A stretch of 34,360 nt of DNA from the IMG/VR virus record IMGVR_UViG_3300022723_000051, positions 1-34,360 of that record. The stretch is one strand, 5' to 3'. Below are positions 1 to 7,889 of this stretch, in pieces. The position numbers and the translations under genes were made by a program. Each line of letters begins with the position of its first letter. Position 1 is the stretch's first letter. The notes under the pieces were generated by a model. It saw nothing but the letters and a program-made list of their open reading frames with translations, had not been told where the DNA came from and searched no databases. This DNA is from a virus.

Positions 1-232
1 CCGAATCAATGATCGGCGTTACCGCCGTAATCACCGGCGCGTTAGGCGGCCCGATCGCCTGGGTCGGCAACGTGGGAGGTCCGCCCGGCACATCACTACC
101 ACCACCAGCGCCCATCCAGAACGCCACCGCTCCAAACATCAGAGCGGCGGAGGTAGAGGCGATCGCCGGTACGTAGGACCGTCTCTCCGTCATCTCACCT
201 GTACGAGGATCCCATCGCTCGATCGGGCTCAT
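1..232 (-). CDS. Membrane-anchored virion protein, N-terminal part (continues at 34360)
   Basis: This is the first 77 codons of a leftward gene that is still open at base 1. The ATG at 232 overlaps the TGA of the upstream gene (ATGA). After a charged N-terminus (MSPIERWDPRTGEM...) there is one hydrophobic segment around residues 22-43 (IASTSAALMFGAVAFWM), then a Gly/Pro-rich linker, so a single-pass or signal-anchor protein is likely. Joined to base 34360, the frame runs on without a stop through the sequence down to 34011, giving 193 residues in total. The neighbours are the adaptor block on one side and fibre-like proteins on the other, so a minor virion or tail role is inferred. No family was recognised. 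Confidence 0.75.
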   Translation of the reverse strand, partial: MSPIERWDPRTGEMTERRSYVPAIASTSAALMFGAVAFWMGAGGGSDVPGGPPTLPTQAIGPPNAPVITAVTPIIDS

Positions 233-420
233 TCGGACGCCTCGCGATGACGCTTGGATCGCTTCTCGGCCATTACGTCTCGGACATGGTCCGGAAACGC
301 TTTCGCCGCGGCGGAAGCAGCGGCTTTCAGGCGGTCACGGTGCTCGCGTGTGACGTTCCACGCCTCCAAGGCGAGTGTCGGCGCTGTGAGCGCTGCCAGG
401 CGCTTCAGGGTGGCCTTCAC
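229..420 (-). CDS. Small basic helical protein in the late operon
   Basis: This 63-residue protein is rich in Lys, Arg and Ala and is predicted helical by eye. The GTG at 420 was chosen because it overlaps the TGA of the adaptor gene (GTGA), the coupling used through most of this operon. A GTG nine bases upstream is the alternative. The stop overlaps the ATG of the next gene. I recognise no family. Its place between the adaptor and a membrane-anchored protein suggests a minor structural or assembly role, which is inference only. Confidence 0.6.
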   Translation of the reverse strand: MKATLKRLAALTAPTLALEAWNVTREHRDRLKAAASAAAKAFPDHVRDVMAEKRSKRHREASE

Positions 421-1133
421 ACGATCCACCGATCGCCGAGGATCGGACGAACCCGAATCTTCTTCGACGTGCGTGTCGGTCGCTGGCGCGTGAACGCCTG
501 ACGCTTGAGATGCTCCATGTTAGCGACAAGCTCGACCTTGTCCTCAGGCGTGCCGCTGAACCACGGCTGACGCATCGCGCGTACGGCGGCGAACGCGACG
601 ATCAGCTGACGGTCCTCGGCGGGGAAATCGACCGTCGTTGAGTCCGCGAGCGCGGGCACGCGGTAAATGTAATCAGCGACCAGGTTAGCCGTCGGTGCGG
701 CACCGTCGGTTAGATGCAGCCGCCACTCGCCTTCTAAGCCCGATGCCGCTTCGTTGCCGCGCAGGTAGAAGCCGTTGCCGATATACTCGAAGCGTTTCCG
801 GTAGGGCACCTCCCGACCCCAGCTAATCTTGCCGGCCCTGAGACCTGTCCGGTACTCATCACCGTCGAGCCTGAGGAAATCCGACGGCATCGCGACGTAA
901 CGATCCGGGAACGTGCCGGTGAAACTGAGCGCGGTCGTCGTTTTCGCCCACCGCTCGGTGACACCGACCTCGATCAGGTAATCCTGAGCATCGGAGTAGC
1001 CACTCTGCAGCAGTTGGTAGTAGCTGTCACCTGTCGTCGTGTCGTGCTCGATCAGATCGGCGTCAGACGCTGAAGCGTCGACGAGCCGGAAGAACTCGTC
1101 AAGCAGACTCGCGCGGTCGGTCAGTACGCTCAT
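417..1133 (-). CDS. Putative head-tail adaptor (connector) protein
   Basis: This 238-residue protein resembles phage adaptor proteins that dock below the portal ring. It opens with a helical segment (LTDRASLLDEFFRLVDAS). It has the typical central pattern in which a residue near DRYVAMPSDFLRLDGDEY precedes an aromatic-rich beta region (RFEYIGNGFYLRG), then a 'YIYRVPALAD' stretch and a C-terminal helical part ending in a basic tail. Length and position at the end of the head genes fit the P22 gp4-like or Gp10-like adaptor role. The assignment rests on overall pattern and context rather than on a catalytic motif. The start at 1133 is an ATG, and a stable hairpin lies in the short gap upstream. 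Confidence 0.6.
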   Translation of the reverse strand: MSVLTDRASLLDEFFRLVDASASDADLIEHDTTTGDSYYQLLQSGYSDAQDYLIEVGVTERWAKTTTALSFTGTFPDRYVAMPSDFLRLDGDEYRTGLRAGKISWGREVPYRKRFEYIGNGFYLRGNEAASGLEGEWRLHLTDGAAPTANLVADYIYRVPALADSTTVDFPAEDRQLIVAFAAVRAMRQPWFSGTPEDKVELVANMEHLKRQAFTRQRPTRTSKKIRVRPILGDRWIV

Positions 1134-1151
1134 CTCTGGTTCACCCGGTCA

Positions 1152-1178
1152 GGGGACGAGAGCACGGCCCTCGCCCCC
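1152..1178 (-). terminator. Intergenic hairpin in the late transcript
   Basis: On the minus strand a 9-pair stem (GGGGGCGAG with CTCGTCCCC, one G-U pair) encloses a 9-base loop. It lies in the 56-base gap between the gene ending at 1190 and the adaptor start at 1133. There is no T-run after it, so it is not a standard intrinsic terminator. It could be an attenuator or a transcript-stabilising element. Confidence 0.35.
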
Positions 1179-1189
1179 TACCCCGGTCG

Positions 1190-1864
1190 CTACGCGGCCT
1201 TCACGAGATTCGGCGTCGGCGCCTCGAGCCACACGTACTCACCGAAGCCTTGCGGGCCGTCCGTCGTGGCCACGATGTGGGCCTGGAGCGTCGCAGGACC
1301 GACGAGTACGGGGATCGCCGCCGCTTCGCGGATGTTCCACGCGTAGCGCGGACGCGGGGCGGTCGATGCCGCCGCGAACGGATCAACGAACCGGGCGAAC
1401 TCGATCAGACCCGTCGCGGCCGTCGCGTTGGCCGTGTACAAACTCCTGGCTGTGCACTGGCTCTGGTGCGGCTGATCCGTACGCATCGGCGTGACGGTCA
1501 GACCCGTCGACGTGCCGTTGCCGATGTCGTTGGTCGCCGTGCTCCACACGATGTGGTTGTCCGTGCCCGCCTGATCCTGCATGGTGACGATCAGGGACAG
1601 AGGGATCACGGTCACACCCGTCGGCACCCGAAGCGCGAATTGCGGCTGGTCCTCGTCGTAGGCCGTCTCGACGAAATCGACGAGCGTCGCCGCGTCGCCC
1701 TGTTGGGCGTGGAAGGTACGACCGCGTAGCGTGGCCTCGCCGATGAGGTCGCTGACGACCAACGCACCACCACGACCTAGCGCCGGCGACATGAAGTTGC
1801 CGTCATCGAGGTAGCGGTCCAAGAACCCGGTCCGGCCCTGAATCTTTCTGTCTTCGTAGCCCAT
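1190..1864 (-). CDS. Virion structural protein, beta-rich
   Basis: This 224-residue protein of the late block has many short beta-type segments and Thr/Ala-rich turns, with no transmembrane segment or catalytic motif. The start at 1864 is well supported by an AAAGGAG Shine-Dalgarno sequence seven to eight bases upstream. It sits between a 247-residue zinc-tail protein and the adaptor, which suggests a capsid-associated or head-completion protein. Its strong independent ribosome binding site hints at high expression, unlike the overlapped neighbours. I do not recognise the family; a decoration protein is one possibility. Confidence 0.6.
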   Translation of the reverse strand: MGYEDRKIQGRTGFLDRYLDDGNFMSPALGRGGALVVSDLIGEATLRGRTFHAQQGDAATLVDFVETAYDEDQPQFALRVPTGVTVIPLSLIVTMQDQAGTDNHIVWSTATNDIGNGTSTGLTVTPMRTDQPHQSQCTARSLYTANATAATGLIEFARFVDPFAAASTAPRPRYAWNIREAAAIPVLVGPATLQAHIVATTDGPQGFGEYVWLEAPTPNLVKAA

Positions 1865-1962
1865 CTGTCACTCCTTTGGTGGTGGTATGTCTCCTGCTCC
1901 TGCTCCTGCCCTGCCCACTTCCGGGGTCCCACAACTGCAACTTCAGAGGTCGATAGTCTTGA

Positions 1963-2706
1963 TCACTCCTTGTGCACGCCGCACAGCGTCGTGTCACCAA
2001 CAACGTCACGCTTGCAGCGCTCGCCCGAGTTGGTCGTGGCCGTGCAGCGACCTTCGTCGGCGCTGGCTACGTCCTTCGCCTCGTTGAACGCATCGGCGTC
2101 GAACGCCGGATCCGCTTCGACGGTCAGGTCGCCGACAGGAGCGTCGTCGAACTCGGGTTCGTCGTCGAACAGAGCGTCCGGATCAGCCACGAGTGAGTCA
2201 GCTGCGGCTACTGTCTCGGCGAGATCGCCGTCCGCCGCGCCACCGAGTAGCGCGGTCATCATGTCGGCGGCGTTGTCGAAGCCCCTACGGATCGCTTCAC
2301 GGGCGAGGTCCGCGCTGAACGCTTCCACGCGCTCGTTCTCCTCACGCCTGGCCGTCTTCTCCTCGTTCGGCCGGAACCGCTCGAGCATCTTGACTTGACC
2401 GCTCTTGTACGCGCGCAGAACGAACCGCTTCTTGCGCTTGATCGGCTTCGGCAGCCTGAGGATCGGCACGATCGGCTGACCCGCGTTGTTGCGCCGGTAC
2501 AGCGGTGCGCCCGTAGCCGGATCCTTGATGTGCTTCTTCGCTTTCTTCATCGCGTCGAAGTCGATGACCTCCATCTCGTAGATGATCGCTCCGGTCACTG
2601 ACCCGTCATCGTACACGCCTACCGGCTTCGCGCCACGAGGTGGGATCAGCTTCGGCTCGACTTTGTTCGGTGTCTGCTTGAGTACAGCAGCCTGTGATCC
2701 TGGCAT
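1963..2706 (-). CDS. Late-operon protein with C-terminal DUF5763-like zinc knuckle
   Basis: This 247-residue protein has a basic N-terminal half (KKAKKHIKDP, PKPIKRKKRF) and a highly acidic region around residues 150-215. It ends in a compact Cys/His module, GRCTATTNSGERCKRDVVGD followed by TTLCGVHKE (C-x8-9-C, then C-x2-H), resembling the DUF5763 family of small zinc-binding domains found in phage and bacterial proteins. The function is unknown. The place in the head-gene block implies a virion or assembly protein, with the acidic stretch and zinc module as a possible DNA- or protein-contact arm. A related Cys/His module is inserted in the RecE-like nuclease at 27258-28265. The ATG at 2706 is close to its upstream neighbour. 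Confidence 0.65.
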   Translation of the reverse strand: MPGSQAAVLKQTPNKVEPKLIPPRGAKPVGVYDDGSVTGAIIYEMEVIDFDAMKKAKKHIKDPATGAPLYRRNNAGQPIVPILRLPKPIKRKKRFVLRAYKSGQVKMLERFRPNEEKTARREENERVEAFSADLAREAIRRGFDNAADMMTALLGGAADGDLAETVAAADSLVADPDALFDDEPEFDDAPVGDLTVEADPAFDADAFNEAKDVASADEGRCTATTNSGERCKRDVVGDTTLCGVHKE

Positions 2707-2710
2707 GGTG

Positions 2711-3310
2711 TTACGTGTCCTTGCTGGAGGTGCTCGAGTTGTCCGGGGACCTGAATTCTATGCCCACCCCGATCAATGGGATCTTCAGGAACTTCCTGCG
2801 ATCGAATTTCGCACGGTGCTCCGACTCATCGCGTGCCGCTCTTCGACGTCTGTGCTTGGCAGTGCGGAACGTCTCGACCGACTGCCTGCCAGCCTCGGCC
2901 GCACTACGGAACTCGCCACGACCTGACTGTAGGTCGCCGCGATCGAGGATCTCGATTATGCCGCTCAGGCCGAGCTCGTCGAGCTCGAACGCCTTATATG
3001 CGCCCATGATCCGGTTCGTCCGGTGATGCCGACGTGCACCTCGTGGATCATGCTCGGCCCACCAGCCGGCGCTACGCCATTCGTGCAAAAATACCGGCTC
3101 AGCTGACTCACCCTGCGCCAGCCGAGGATCGCCGGCCCTGAACCCAAGCACGACCGCCCAACAGTTCATGGGCGCGCCGTACCACTTCACGTCGGCCGCA
3201 CGTCCGTGCTTTCGTGCCCACAGCTCGACGCCGTCACGCATATCCACCGGCGCCGTACGCCGCGTGTCGCGACCGACACGGAACCGAGGACGGACGCCGG
3301 CACTCAGCAT
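2711..3310 (-). CDS. Late-operon protein of unknown function, basic
   Basis: This 199-residue protein is rich in Arg, Trp and His in its first half (WARKHGRAADVKWYGAPMNC) and has a basic segment HRRRRAARDE near residue 153. No membrane segment, signal peptide or enzyme motif is visible. It lies directly after the 81-residue gene, one base from its stop, and four bases before the 247-residue gene, so it is translated as part of the head-tail block. A head-completion or tail role is plausible from position alone. Confidence 0.55.
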   Translation of the reverse strand: MLSAGVRPRFRVGRDTRRTAPVDMRDGVELWARKHGRAADVKWYGAPMNCWAVVLGFRAGDPRLAQGESAEPVFLHEWRSAGWWAEHDPRGARRHHRTNRIMGAYKAFELDELGLSGIIEILDRGDLQSGRGEFRSAAEAGRQSVETFRTAKHRRRRAARDESEHRAKFDRRKFLKIPLIGVGIEFRSPDNSSTSSKDT

Positions 3311-3311
3311 G

Positions 3312-3557
3312 TCATCTGAGGTTGAGTCCTTCCGGCTCCGAGTCCAAGACCCAAAGATGATAGACGTTCTTGCCGTCGACGAATGAGTCTGCCGGCGGGA
3401 AGACCTGGAGCGCCCACCGACCCGGATAGGCGTCGGTGAACGCGCGCCAGACCTCGCAGAAACCGAGCACAGGGTGGCCGGGCGCCCACACCTTGAGCTG
3501 AAGAACTCGCCCGACGCATGAATCAGAGTACCCGCGCTCGGTGACGATGACGCTCAA
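3312..3557 (-). CDS. Small late-operon protein with TTG start
   Basis: This 81-residue protein reads MSVIVTERGYSDSC at the N-terminus and is probably beta-rich, with Trp and Pro residues throughout. The only upstream start in frame is TTG at 3557, which overlaps the TGA of the beta-helix gene (TTGA). This copies the ATGA/GTGA coupling used by the neighbours but with a rarer initiator, so translation may be weak. No family was recognised. Context suggests a small virion or assembly protein. Confidence 0.55.
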   Translation of the reverse strand: MSVIVTERGYSDSCVGRVLQLKVWAPGHPVLGFCEVWRAFTDAYPGRWALQVFPPADSFVDGKNVYHLWVLDSEPEGLNLR

Positions 3558-4486
3558 TCATCAACGCTCTCAGTGAAGATGAGCGTACCGGCTTCGCCGC
3601 CGACTTCGACATACTTGCAATCGAACGCGGCCATCCCGTCGGCCACGATCGCCGCGTCGATGGTCGCGAGATCGCTGAAGATCCTGACATCCTCGATGAT
3701 GCCGGTCGTGCCGGTCAGCAGCTCAATGCCCGGCTCGGCATCCGACGCGATCCGACCGTCGCGAATCGTCAGCCTGGTCGACAGCGTCGTGTCGCCGTTG
3801 ATGCCGGCAACCGCAGCCGCGCCCGTGATCCAGATGTCAAAATCCTCGACCGTGCAGTCGTCCGACGCACCCGTGAACTTCACAGCCGAGGCCGCTCCGT
3901 TCGCTGACGCGTGATGCCGGTACCTGAGACCCCGGATGCGCGTGCGCGAGCAACCGGCCTTGACGTCGATCCCGAGCACGAACTCATCGGTCCCGTCACC
4001 CGCCTCACCCGGCAGAAACTCGATGTCCTCAAGCAGCGTATCGGTCACCGCCGCCTCAACGTCGATTCCGATGGCGACCACTGCCACCGAAGGCAGTAGC
4101 GTCACATTGCTCAGCCGGACACCGTTCGCGCCGATGCTGATCAGGTCGGTCGTCGCGTCGTAGTCGAACCGCGGCCTGTCAACTCCGTTGCCCAGCCCGA
4201 TCACGCTGATACCTGCCACGTCGAGATCGATCGCCGTCGCGACCTCGTTGTGGCCCGGCATGACGTAGATCACGTCGCCTTTGTTGGCCGTGCACTTAGC
4301 GATCGCAACGTTCAGCGTCGCGACAGCAGACTGCGGGCTCAGGCCCGTATCGTCGTCGTCACCGGTGACCGAGTCGACGTAGAACACCGACCCGGTCGTG
4401 GGAACCAACCAGCCGAGCAGCTCGTCGGTGAGCGATGCGCTCTTCAGCGCCAACTTCAGCCTGTCCCTGAGTACCCTGCGTGCCAT
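3554..4486 (-). CDS. Right-handed beta-helix virion protein
   Basis: This 310-residue protein has a short helical head (LRDRLKLALKSASLTDELLG) followed by the sequence pattern of a pectin-lyase-like right-handed beta-helix. It reads FYVDSVTGDDDDTGLSPQSA, then a Val/Ile/Asp ladder such as GVRLSNVTLLP, TLLEDIEFLPG, DCTVEDFDIWI and GIIEDVRIFSD. 'YVDS..G.D..GLSP..A.ATL..A' is a common opening of phage beta-helix spike or capsid-surface proteins. No lyase active site is evident. The gene follows the coat gene and the inserted homing endonuclease and has its own GGAGACAGTGAG ribosome site. A capsid-surface or adhesin-like role is inferred. Confidence 0.75.
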   Translation of the reverse strand: MARRVLRDRLKLALKSASLTDELLGWLVPTTGSVFYVDSVTGDDDDTGLSPQSAVATLNVAIAKCTANKGDVIYVMPGHNEVATAIDLDVAGISVIGLGNGVDRPRFDYDATTDLISIGANGVRLSNVTLLPSVAVVAIGIDVEAAVTDTLLEDIEFLPGEAGDGTDEFVLGIDVKAGCSRTRIRGLRYRHHASANGAASAVKFTGASDDCTVEDFDIWITGAAAVAGINGDTTLSTRLTIRDGRIASDAEPGIELLTGTTGIIEDVRIFSDLATIDAAIVADGMAAFDCKYVEVGGEAGTLIFTESVDD

Positions 4487-4580
4487 CTCACTGTCTCCGT
4501 TCGGGTGTCTGGATCCGCCTCATGCAGACCCACCCAGCTAGGTCGATTCCCGGCTATTGCCGCCCCGAGGCTTCCCCCGG

Positions 4581-5177
4581 TTACTCGACGTGGCGCTTAG
4601 GTATGAGCTTGCGCTGCCAGCGAACCCGGCCACCTGCATCGAGCCCGTAGGCGTCGACCAACTCAAACTCATCGGCCAGCTCCCGCGCCCAGTACTCGCC
4701 ACGCACGATCTTGGAAATCATGCTCTGGTTGACTGGGTACTCCTTGGCGAGCGCCGTCTGGCTCTCCCCCGCAGCGTGGCGCCGCACGATTTCCTTCACA
4801 TGCTCCAACGTCAGCTTGGCACGGCCAGCGGCCTCGCCAGAGAGCTGTAGGCCGGTGTCGTAGGCGTGCAGTTGGTTCTCCGAACGCGTGACCCACTCGA
4901 GGTTCTCGGCTCGGTTGTCGGTCTTGTCGCCATTCTTGTGGTTGACGAATGGCGCGCCGCGCCGCCGTGGCACGAACGCTTCTGCGACCAGCCGTGCCAC
5001 CAGGAACTTGCGTGGCGTCCCGTCCCTGCTGAGATGCACCCGCATATACCCGGTGTTGCTCTTGCTCGTCTTCAGCACGAGGCCGGGGCGGGTGCCCGAA
5101 GCTGGTTCGCTCCGGCGCACCCGCCCCATGTCGCTCACTTCGTACGGCCATTGATCCACGGGGAACCACCGCTCCAT
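4581..5177 (-). CDS. HNH homing endonuclease (NUMOD4-HNH-HTH)
   Basis: This 198-residue protein starts with a NUMOD4-like module (residues 3-20, W-x2-V-x7-YEVSDMGRVRR). It has the HNH core FVNHKNGDKTDNRAENLEWV at about 77-96, and then a C-terminal helix-turn-helix (about 122-163, ending MISKIVRGEYW) for site recognition. This is the standard architecture of free-standing phage homing endonucleases, which nick or cut an intronless or geneless allele so that the gene is copied in. It sits between the coat and beta-helix genes, breaking the otherwise continuous structural order. A strong GGAGG lies 6-7 bases before the ATG, and a 10-base inverted repeat lies immediately upstream, overlapping the ribosome site. 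Confidence 0.92.
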   Translation of the reverse strand: MERWFPVDQWPYEVSDMGRVRRSEPASGTRPGLVLKTSKSNTGYMRVHLSRDGTPRKFLVARLVAEAFVPRRRGAPFVNHKNGDKTDNRAENLEWVTRSENQLHAYDTGLQLSGEAAGRAKLTLEHVKEIVRRHAAGESQTALAKEYPVNQSMISKIVRGEYWARELADEFELVDAYGLDAGGRVRWQRKLIPKRHVE

Positions 5178-5187
5178 GACACACCTC

Positions 5188-5217
5188 CATTATGGGAATC
5201 CACGTAATCCCATAATG
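5188..5217 (-). repeat. Perfect 10-bp inverted repeat upstream of the homing endonuclease
   Basis: The arms CATTATGGGA (5188-5197) and TCCCATAATG (5208-5217) are perfectly complementary, around a 10-base loop. On the minus strand the last base of the 3' arm runs into the GGAGG that serves the HNH gene. The hairpin could end coat transcription, dampen endonuclease translation, or mark the insertion site. It is markedly AT-rich for this genome. Confidence 0.7.
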
Positions 5218-5255
5218 TACAACGAGATGAGCCGCAGTAGTAGTCCCCATGTGAC

Positions 5256-6557
5256 TCAATAATCAGGCGTTGGAGAGTAGTCGTCAGGGTTGACGTTCGG
5301 AGTGCTGATTCCCGTCAACGCTCCCATGCGGTTACGCACAGGCGAGAACGAATTGCAGTAGTCACGAACGAACCAGGACTTCCCGTCAAAATCACTGATA
5401 CGATCGTACATGGAGCCGTCTTCGTCGAAATATCCGGCTTCGACGAGGCTGACCGTGTAGAGGTCCTCGGTGCAGTAGCAGCTCATGACGTCGTGCAGCT
5501 GGTAGTCGTCGACCACGATATCGTGATTCGCGATCCTAACCGACTGATAGCCGCCTTCGAAGGACTTACCGAGCTGCATCTGCTGCTGGAATCCTTCGAG
5601 GCTCCGTGCGAGTTCGGCGTACACGCCACCGCTCACGACTGCCGTGTGGCTATCGGGTGTGACCGAATACGTGCTCTTCGCTGCGAGCTGCTGCATGAAC
5701 TCGGTGATCTCGATGTGATCGAACGTGCCGCTCGCCTTCCTGTACGGCTTCCAACGCGCGAAAGTCCCTTCGGCGACGTTGAAGACCGTCGTCAGGTTGC
5801 CGTCCGGATCGATGATGTCGGCCTGGCCGTTCTTCGCGAGGTTGTTCTCGCTGATGAAGTAGTCGGCCGTCTCGTCCGTCGTGGTCGCTGCACACACGAT
5901 GTCGTTGGCCGCGATCTGGGCCGTCTGCTCCCAGTTGCCTCCGCTCACCATGTTCACCGTGTTGGACGAATACGTGATCGTGTCGACCGCGGCCGCGCCC
6001 TCCGCTGCTCCACCGTCCGTTGAGTGGTGCGTGAGCACCATGCCCTCATCGATCAGCATGAGCGGGCTCGTGCCCGTGTGGTTGTAGCCGTCCTTCGCGA
6101 CCCACGTATCGGCGTCCGTCCGCGAGCTGCACAGACAGAGGATGCCGTCACTTCCACCGATCGCGTGACGGATCTCCATGAGCCGGAACGCGCCCCACAT
6201 CTGATCGAACAGACGGGTGGACAGATCCGCGAACGAACCGGGACCGCGTACTGCAGCCGATTCGACGAAGTTGTCGACGGCACGTCTCACGTACCGCCGG
6301 ATCGGGGTCGTCTGCCAATTGGCCGCATCGGTGTGCGCGGCGTCGGGCAGCTTACCGTCCGATGCGACCGCGCCGTGCGGACGCAGTAGATCGGTCGCGC
6401 CGTTCAAGCTTTCACCGTCGTAACGGTAATCGCCCTCTTGCGCGTTCATGTACATCTGAGCCGTCGGTGACTCCCACCTGCCCACGAAAATCTCGTGTAC
6501 GAGGCCCGTGATATCAGTCAGGCCATCGACGTTCGATGCCTGTGATCCCAAAGCCAT
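5256..6557 (-). CDS. Major capsid protein
   Basis: This 433-residue protein is called from size, gene order and texture. It follows a portal and an acidic scaffold in the canonical order, has a strong AGGAGTG ribosome site, and is close to the length of P22-type coat proteins. It has no Cys cluster or enzyme motif. Recognisable stretches include TGLVHEIFVGRWESPTAQMY at the N-terminus and a C-terminal domain with FVRDYCNSFSPVRNRMGALT. HK97-fold coat proteins vary too much in sequence for a motif-level call. No N-terminal cleavage segment is obvious, and the separate scaffold fits a P22-like assembly route. Confidence 0.8.
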   Translation of the reverse strand: MALGSQASNVDGLTDITGLVHEIFVGRWESPTAQMYMNAQEGDYRYDGESLNGATDLLRPHGAVASDGKLPDAAHTDAANWQTTPIRRYVRRAVDNFVESAAVRGPGSFADLSTRLFDQMWGAFRLMEIRHAIGGSDGILCLCSSRTDADTWVAKDGYNHTGTSPLMLIDEGMVLTHHSTDGGAAEGAAAVDTITYSSNTVNMVSGGNWEQTAQIAANDIVCAATTTDETADYFISENNLAKNGQADIIDPDGNLTTVFNVAEGTFARWKPYRKASGTFDHIEITEFMQQLAAKSTYSVTPDSHTAVVSGGVYAELARSLEGFQQQMQLGKSFEGGYQSVRIANHDIVVDDYQLHDVMSCYCTEDLYTVSLVEAGYFDEDGSMYDRISDFDGKSWFVRDYCNSFSPVRNRMGALTGISTPNVNPDDYSPTPDY

Positions 6558-6578
6558 GATTGTTCACTCCTGTAGTCG

Positions 6579-7889
6579 TTAGCGCCCGGCGTAGCGTTCT
6601 CTGATCGCTCGCCTGCGCTCTGATCTCGTTTTCGGGTCGCGCGCCTCGGCGGCCTCTACTTGGTCCGATACCTTCCCAGAGCTTGCGACGCCCGATGTAG
6701 CGGGCGGTAGCGTGTTATGACGCTCGGCCGCCTCGGCCAGCTTCTTCCTCTCGGCCGCTTCAAGGCTTGAGCGCTCTTCGGCCCGGATCTTCTCCCGTTC
6801 CGCTTCGCGCTCGCTCTGCTGACGCGCCTGCATTGTGCTGACCACGCCTGGATCGGCGACATACTTCTGAGACGCCCAACGGAAGAACTCGGCTTGGTCG
6901 AGACCCATCGGCCTATGACCTTGCTGAGCCCGCTTGGCGTTCTCGGCGTCGACGATGCGGCCCCACTGACGTATCGCGGAGTCCATATAGCGAGTCAGCA
7001 CACCTCTCGATGCCCACTCCGGGAACCGCTGCGCGGCCTCCGAATGCACACCCGTGTAGAACTCTTCGCCCTGCCTGCGTTCGATGACCTGCTGGCGAGC
7101 CTGCATTTCGGCAGAGGTCAGCGTGCGTTCGTTCAGGCTATCGAGACCGCGCTTGATCAACTCGGCCTCTTCCGGACTGTAGTTCTGCTCGATGTCGCTG
7201 AGCAGGTGTTCTAGGCGCGGGGTCGGCTTGTACGGCAGATCGGACTCCGATGCCTTGAGTCTGGCCTGGAGCACGGCTGCCTGTTCACGTTCGCGCTCAA
7301 GCTGTTGGCGCAACTGGTGACGCTCGGCCACGGCGTTGAGCATCCCGCGGACTTCCGTCTCGCGCTCTTTCGGGGCTTCCCATTCGGTGATGCCACGTGC
7401 GCGGTAGGGGTGGTCCTCGGGTAAAGGGATGCGGACGGTGTCGGTACCAGACGGAGGCTCGGGCGCCCCGGTCTCGGAATCTTCTTGGGCCGAGGCTTCC
7501 GCTGGCGGCTCATCACCAGCAGCGGCTTCGGGTTCGGGCTCAGGCTCAGCGATCGCCTCGGACTTGGCTGAGCCTTCTGCGTCTTCTGTGTCCGCCTTGA
7601 AGCGACCGCCGGCTGAGGCGCCCTCATCGGTCGTGGTGCCCGGCTCCTCGCGGGGCTGCTCCATGGCACGTTTGCGGGCGGCTTCGGCCTTCTCGCTGAT
7701 CGATGCCGCCCGTTCGAGCGTCTTACGGCGCTGCTTGGTACGCGGGCTGACCCGCGGACCGTCTTCCGCCGTGCTCGGGGCCTCGGTCGCTCCACTCGGT
7801 TGTGCTGGGTCCTCGGAGGGCTCAGCGCTTGGAGGTTGCTCGGTAGGTGCAGCTTCCGTTGCCGCTACCGCACTGTCGTTGTCACTCAC
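6579..7889 (-). CDS. Scaffolding protein
   Basis: This 436-residue protein has a long disordered N-terminal half rich in Glu, Ala, Pro, Ser and Thr. A helical, coiled-coil-prone middle follows (QLRQQLEREREQAAVLQARL at about 193-212), and the protein ends in a strongly basic tail (TRSERRRAIRERYAGR). A disordered, acidic, helical chain with a basic C-terminus that binds the coat is typical of podovirus scaffolds such as P22 gp8. It lies between portal and coat, as expected, and its GTG start at 7889 overlaps the portal stop (GTGA). It should be in procapsids but absent or cleaved in mature virions. Confidence 0.85.
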   Translation of the reverse strand: MSDNDSAVAATEAAPTEQPPSAEPSEDPAQPSGATEAPSTAEDGPRVSPRTKQRRKTLERAASISEKAEAARKRAMEQPREEPGTTTDEGASAGGRFKADTEDAEGSAKSEAIAEPEPEPEAAAGDEPPAEASAQEDSETGAPEPPSGTDTVRIPLPEDHPYRARGITEWEAPKERETEVRGMLNAVAERHQLRQQLEREREQAAVLQARLKASESDLPYKPTPRLEHLLSDIEQNYSPEEAELIKRGLDSLNERTLTSAEMQARQQVIERRQGEEFYTGVHSEAAQRFPEWASRGVLTRYMDSAIRQWGRIVDAENAKRAQQGHRPMGLDQAEFFRWASQKYVADPGVVSTMQARQQSEREAEREKIRAEERSSLEAAERKKLAEAAERHNTLPPATSGVASSGKVSDQVEAAEARDPKTRSERRRAIRERYAGR

